A stretch of DNA of 9,552 bases from Legionella_A sp049239925 (GTDB lineage: Bacteria; Pseudomonadota; Gammaproteobacteria; Legionellales; Legionellaceae), in assembly GCA_049239925.1 (NCBI GenBank), contig JBMLTO010000006.1, forward strand, positions 1 to 9,552. Reading direction: 5' to 3'. Position numbers and translations under genes: made by a program. Every line of letters starts with the position of its first letter. The stretch's first letter is position 1. The notes below the pieces were generated by a model, which saw only the letters and a list, made by a program, of their open reading frames with translations, ran no database searches and was not told the origin of the DNA. Shown piece after piece: positions 9,001-9,552 of the stretch.

Positions 9001-9226
9001 AAGCGTATTCCGTAAGAAATGAATCAATTCCAGTCGTTAATTTTCGCTGTTGCCTAACTTTTTCTACTAACTGAATTGCCAATTTCTTAACCTGCAAGTT
9101 TTGCTCATTTGACAATGTTGCATGGTTAATTAATGTTGTAACAGCCTCTAATTCTTTTATGCGATATGCGATATTTATATCGTTTCGTAGACCATGAGGG
9201 GGTTGTAACGAACGTCGATCAAGCAT
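6086..9226 (-). CDS. putA: Bifunctional proline dehydrogenase / L-glutamate gamma-semialdehyde dehydrogenase
   Basis: PutA oxidises L-proline to P5C with FAD, passing electrons to membrane quinone. It then oxidises glutamate semialdehyde to glutamate with NAD+, channelling the intermediate within the protein. The 1046 residues contain an N-terminal helical region (about 1-200), the proline dehydrogenase barrel (about 200-500) and the aldehyde dehydrogenase module (about 580-1020). Barrel residues match E. coli PutA: Lys250 in KLSALHPRY, Asp291 in VDAEE, Tyr455 in YAPVG, Tyr467, Arg470-Arg471 and Glu474. In the second module Asn700 (SPWNFP), Glu801 (ETGGQNA) and catalytic Cys835 (GQRCSA) are present; the Glu-Cys spacing of 34 is typical. 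Compared with the roughly 1320-residue E. coli protein it lacks the N-terminal ribbon-helix-helix DNA-binding domain and the roughly 200-residue C-terminal domain, so it is a type A enzyme that should not repress its own gene. It still ends with the conserved tail TTAAGGNATLM. The ATG at 9226 follows GGAGG (9231-9235), spaced 4 bases, a little close. No proline transporter gene lies beside it in this window. Confidence 0.97.
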   Translation of the reverse strand: MLDRRSLQPPHGLRNDINIAYRIKELEAVTTLINHATLSNEQNLQVKKLAIQLVEKVRQQRKLTTGIDSFLTEYALSTEEGIALMCLAEALLRVPDNATIDSLIKDKLVKPDWKSHQGQSSSFFVNATTWALMLTGKVLSSEKAESVLSKVLMTLVSRTGEAVVRKAVDKAMRIMSKQFVMGRTIDEALLRARKKEAIGYRYSYDMLGEAAITATDASRYYVAYTRAIESIGKQLGDQHDLYSNPGISIKLSALHPRYHEAQYERVLSELTPKLLSLAQLAKKYNIALTVDAEESERLELSLDVIERVFNSDSLDDWHGFGMAVQSYQKRAFYLLDWIATLARNKKRRMMVRLIKGAYWDSEIKKAQMLGLSDYPVFTRKPFTDVSFQACAKKILSMTDAIYPQFATHNAQSVALILTMVGDYRDFEFQCLHGMGNELYEQIVPNNQFAIPCRIYAPVGSHEDLLPYLVRRLLENGANSSFVNRIIDDQASIDELVDDPVSKSNDLLDKINHNIPLPAAIFLPIRSNSVGIDFTDRAVIENLQKEYENMTYCWRAQPSVINDNESSLTMKITSPQQPSWQIGEVIEATAQDISLALDAAEYSFNEWSRTAVKSRTLLIQNFADLLEKNMNTLLVLACVEAGKTWNDGLAEIREAVDFCRYYAALAEKMMSKPACFQGYTGELNELQLYGRGIILCISPWNFPLAIFTGQVVAALVTGNCVIAKPAEQTPLIAQFAVDLMYQAGIPKTVIQLMPGSGEQVGAALVLDKRVKGVIFTGSTQTATHINRALAQRGGEIIPLIAETGGQNAMIVDSSALLEQVVVDVITSAFGSAGQRCSALRVLFVQDEVYPRFSELLQGAMAELNIGDPRWLTTDVGPVIDKEALNVLKDHVQFMLTKYELIYQCQLSDECRTGYYFPPTAIGIDHISALSKEIFGPVLHVIRFKRSELDDVINQINSTEYGLTLGIHSRINQTIDYIRERVRAGNCYVNRNMVGAVVGLQPFGGEGLSGTGPKAGGPHYLQRLCVERTYTVDTTAAGGNATLMSLPD

Positions 9227-9247
9227 ATTGCCTCCATCAAGCGAAAA

Positions 9248-9277
9248 TTTATAGTTAAATACAAGTATATTTGTAAG
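9248..9277 (-). promoter_or_regulatory. Candidate proximal putA promoter
   Basis: CTTACA (9272-9277; 4 of 6 of the -35 consensus) and TATAAA (9248-9253; 5 of 6 of the -10 consensus) are separated by 18 bases on the minus strand. The start would be near 9241, giving a short leader of about 15 bases that still includes GGAGG. A 5-bp dyad, TACAA (9260-9264) and TTGTA (9271-9275), falls mostly in the spacer and could be an operator. In DNA this AT-rich such matches arise by chance fairly often. Confidence 0.35.
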
Positions 9278-9322
9278 CCTAAACGTTAAATATAGATCAT
9301 TAAAATAAACAAAGAAGCAAAG

Positions 9323-9328
9323 ATTATA
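9323..9328 (-). promoter_or_regulatory. Candidate distal putA promoter (-10 box)
   Basis: A perfect TATAAT lies on the minus strand in the context GTATATAATC, identical over 10 bases to the GDH promoter candidate. No recognisable -35 box lies 16-19 bases upstream, as at GDH. The start would be near 9316, giving a leader of about 90 bases. ACTAGTC (9334-9340, plus strand) lies two bases beyond the shared 10-mer and recurs upstream of GDH at 5876-5882. Confidence 0.4.
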
Positions 9329-9483
9329 TACGGACTAGTCAGCGAAGATCTGGCATCAGTACATAGCAACTATCTGACCTACAAAGACCATTAAGCATCG
9401 AGGAGAATAATTTAATTTTACCTGAAAGAAAACAGAGCTTACAAAAAAAATCCAGTTTTTCCATTCATAATAGGCCCAACAAT

Positions 9484-9498
9484 AGGGTTATTAACCCT
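9484..9498. repeat. 15-base near-perfect palindrome
   Basis: AGGGTTA (9484-9490) and TAACCCT (9492-9498) are exact reverse complements around a single central T. There is no U-tract on either strand, so an operator is more likely than a terminator. It ends 9 bases before the -35-like TTGACG at 9508, a position suited to a regulator of a rightward promoter, or of putA from a distance. Confidence 0.4.
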
Positions 9499-9507
9499 CG
9501 GATTAAT

Positions 9508-9536
9508 TTGACGAATAGTTAGAAATAAGATCAAAT
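9508..9536 (+). promoter_or_regulatory. Candidate promoter firing right, out of the window
   Basis: TTGACG (9508-9513; 5 of 6 of the -35 consensus) and TCAAAT (9531-9536; 4 of 6 of the -10 consensus) are separated by 17 bases on the plus strand. The two ends also form an inverted repeat (ATTTGA 9506-9511 and TCAAAT 9531-9536), so the minus strand reads TTGATC-17-TCAAAT, a weaker promoter toward putA. Direction is therefore not secure, and a two-half-site operator is an alternative. Confidence 0.3.
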
Positions 9537-9552
9537 GTCACTCAAATTTTAA

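Larger units (their letters stand above)
9227..9552. other. Non-coding region upstream of putA
   Basis: No gene could be supported in these 326 bases. The stretch is AT-rich and holds the putA ribosome binding site, two putA promoter candidates (near 9323 and 9248-9277), a small dyad at 9260-9275, a T8 run on the minus strand near 9432-9439 without an adjacent GC-rich stem, a 15-base palindrome at 9484-9498 and a promoter-like pair at 9508-9536. Either a divergent gene starts beyond the right edge or the upstream gene ends there; the window does not show which. Confidence 0.6.

Noticed and set aside
8634..9074. A 146-codon plus-strand open frame inside putA
   Set aside because: It is antisense to the N-terminal region of an intact putA and its translation resembles no known family.
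9432..9439. T8 run on the minus strand as a possible terminator for a gene to the right
   Set aside because: No GC-rich stem lies directly before it; the palindrome at 9484-9498 is about 45 bases away.
9339..9464. A 41-residue minus-strand open frame starting with ATG upstream of putA
   Set aside because: It has no ribosome binding site and no recognisable sequence, and it covers the putA -10 candidate's upstream region; it does not look like an attenuation leader either, as it lacks a proline run.
9518..9530. TTAGAAATAAG resembling half of a Legionella LetA-type site
   Set aside because: Only one half-site matches and the symmetric half is missing; the assignment of the organism is itself uncertain.

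Overview
The window holds three intact protein genes, all on the minus strand. In transcription order (right to left) they are a bifunctional proline dehydrogenase / P5C dehydrogenase (putA, 6086-9226), a large 180-kDa-class NAD-dependent glutamate dehydrogenase (924-5798) and a small di-heme cytochrome b561 (191-727). No RNA genes, insertion sequences, CRISPR arrays or phage genes were seen. The DNA is AT-rich (spot-counted lines run from about 30 to 45% GC). The protein families fit a gammaproteobacterium. The low GC content, the short PutA without a DNA-binding domain and the large GDH would suit Legionellales or a similar lineage, but that placement is inference from general character, not a match.

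Layout: 1-190 is non-coding and contains inverted repeats plus a promoter-like sequence pointing left out of the window, probably for a gene beyond the edge. 191-727 is cytochrome b561. 728-923 is a leader region with two clear dyads. 924-5798 is GDH; its frame is open up to a TTG at 5819, but the ribosome binding site supports the ATG at 5798. 5799-6085 carries the GDH promoter candidate and a weak hairpin after putA. 6086-9226 is putA. 9227-9552 is a 326-base non-coding stretch with putA promoter candidates and, near the edge, a palindrome and a promoter-like pair.

Two of the genes are consecutive steps of one pathway. PutA oxidises proline to glutamate, passing electrons to the quinone pool and to NAD+. 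GDH then deaminates glutamate to 2-oxoglutarate, feeding the TCA cycle and releasing ammonium. Cytochrome b561 is a membrane electron carrier; a link to proline oxidation is possible but not shown. No strong intrinsic terminator was found between the genes, yet each upstream gap is long (about 200-330 bases). For putA and GDH the gap contains its own perfect TATAAT -10 box in the same 10-base context (GTATATAATC). This suggests separate but perhaps co-regulated transcription units rather than one tight operon.

I found no convincing undescribed system. The observations most worth a second look are the promoter words shared by putA and GDH, the dyads and CsrA-like motif ahead of cytochrome b561, and a short protein-like open frame just after putA.
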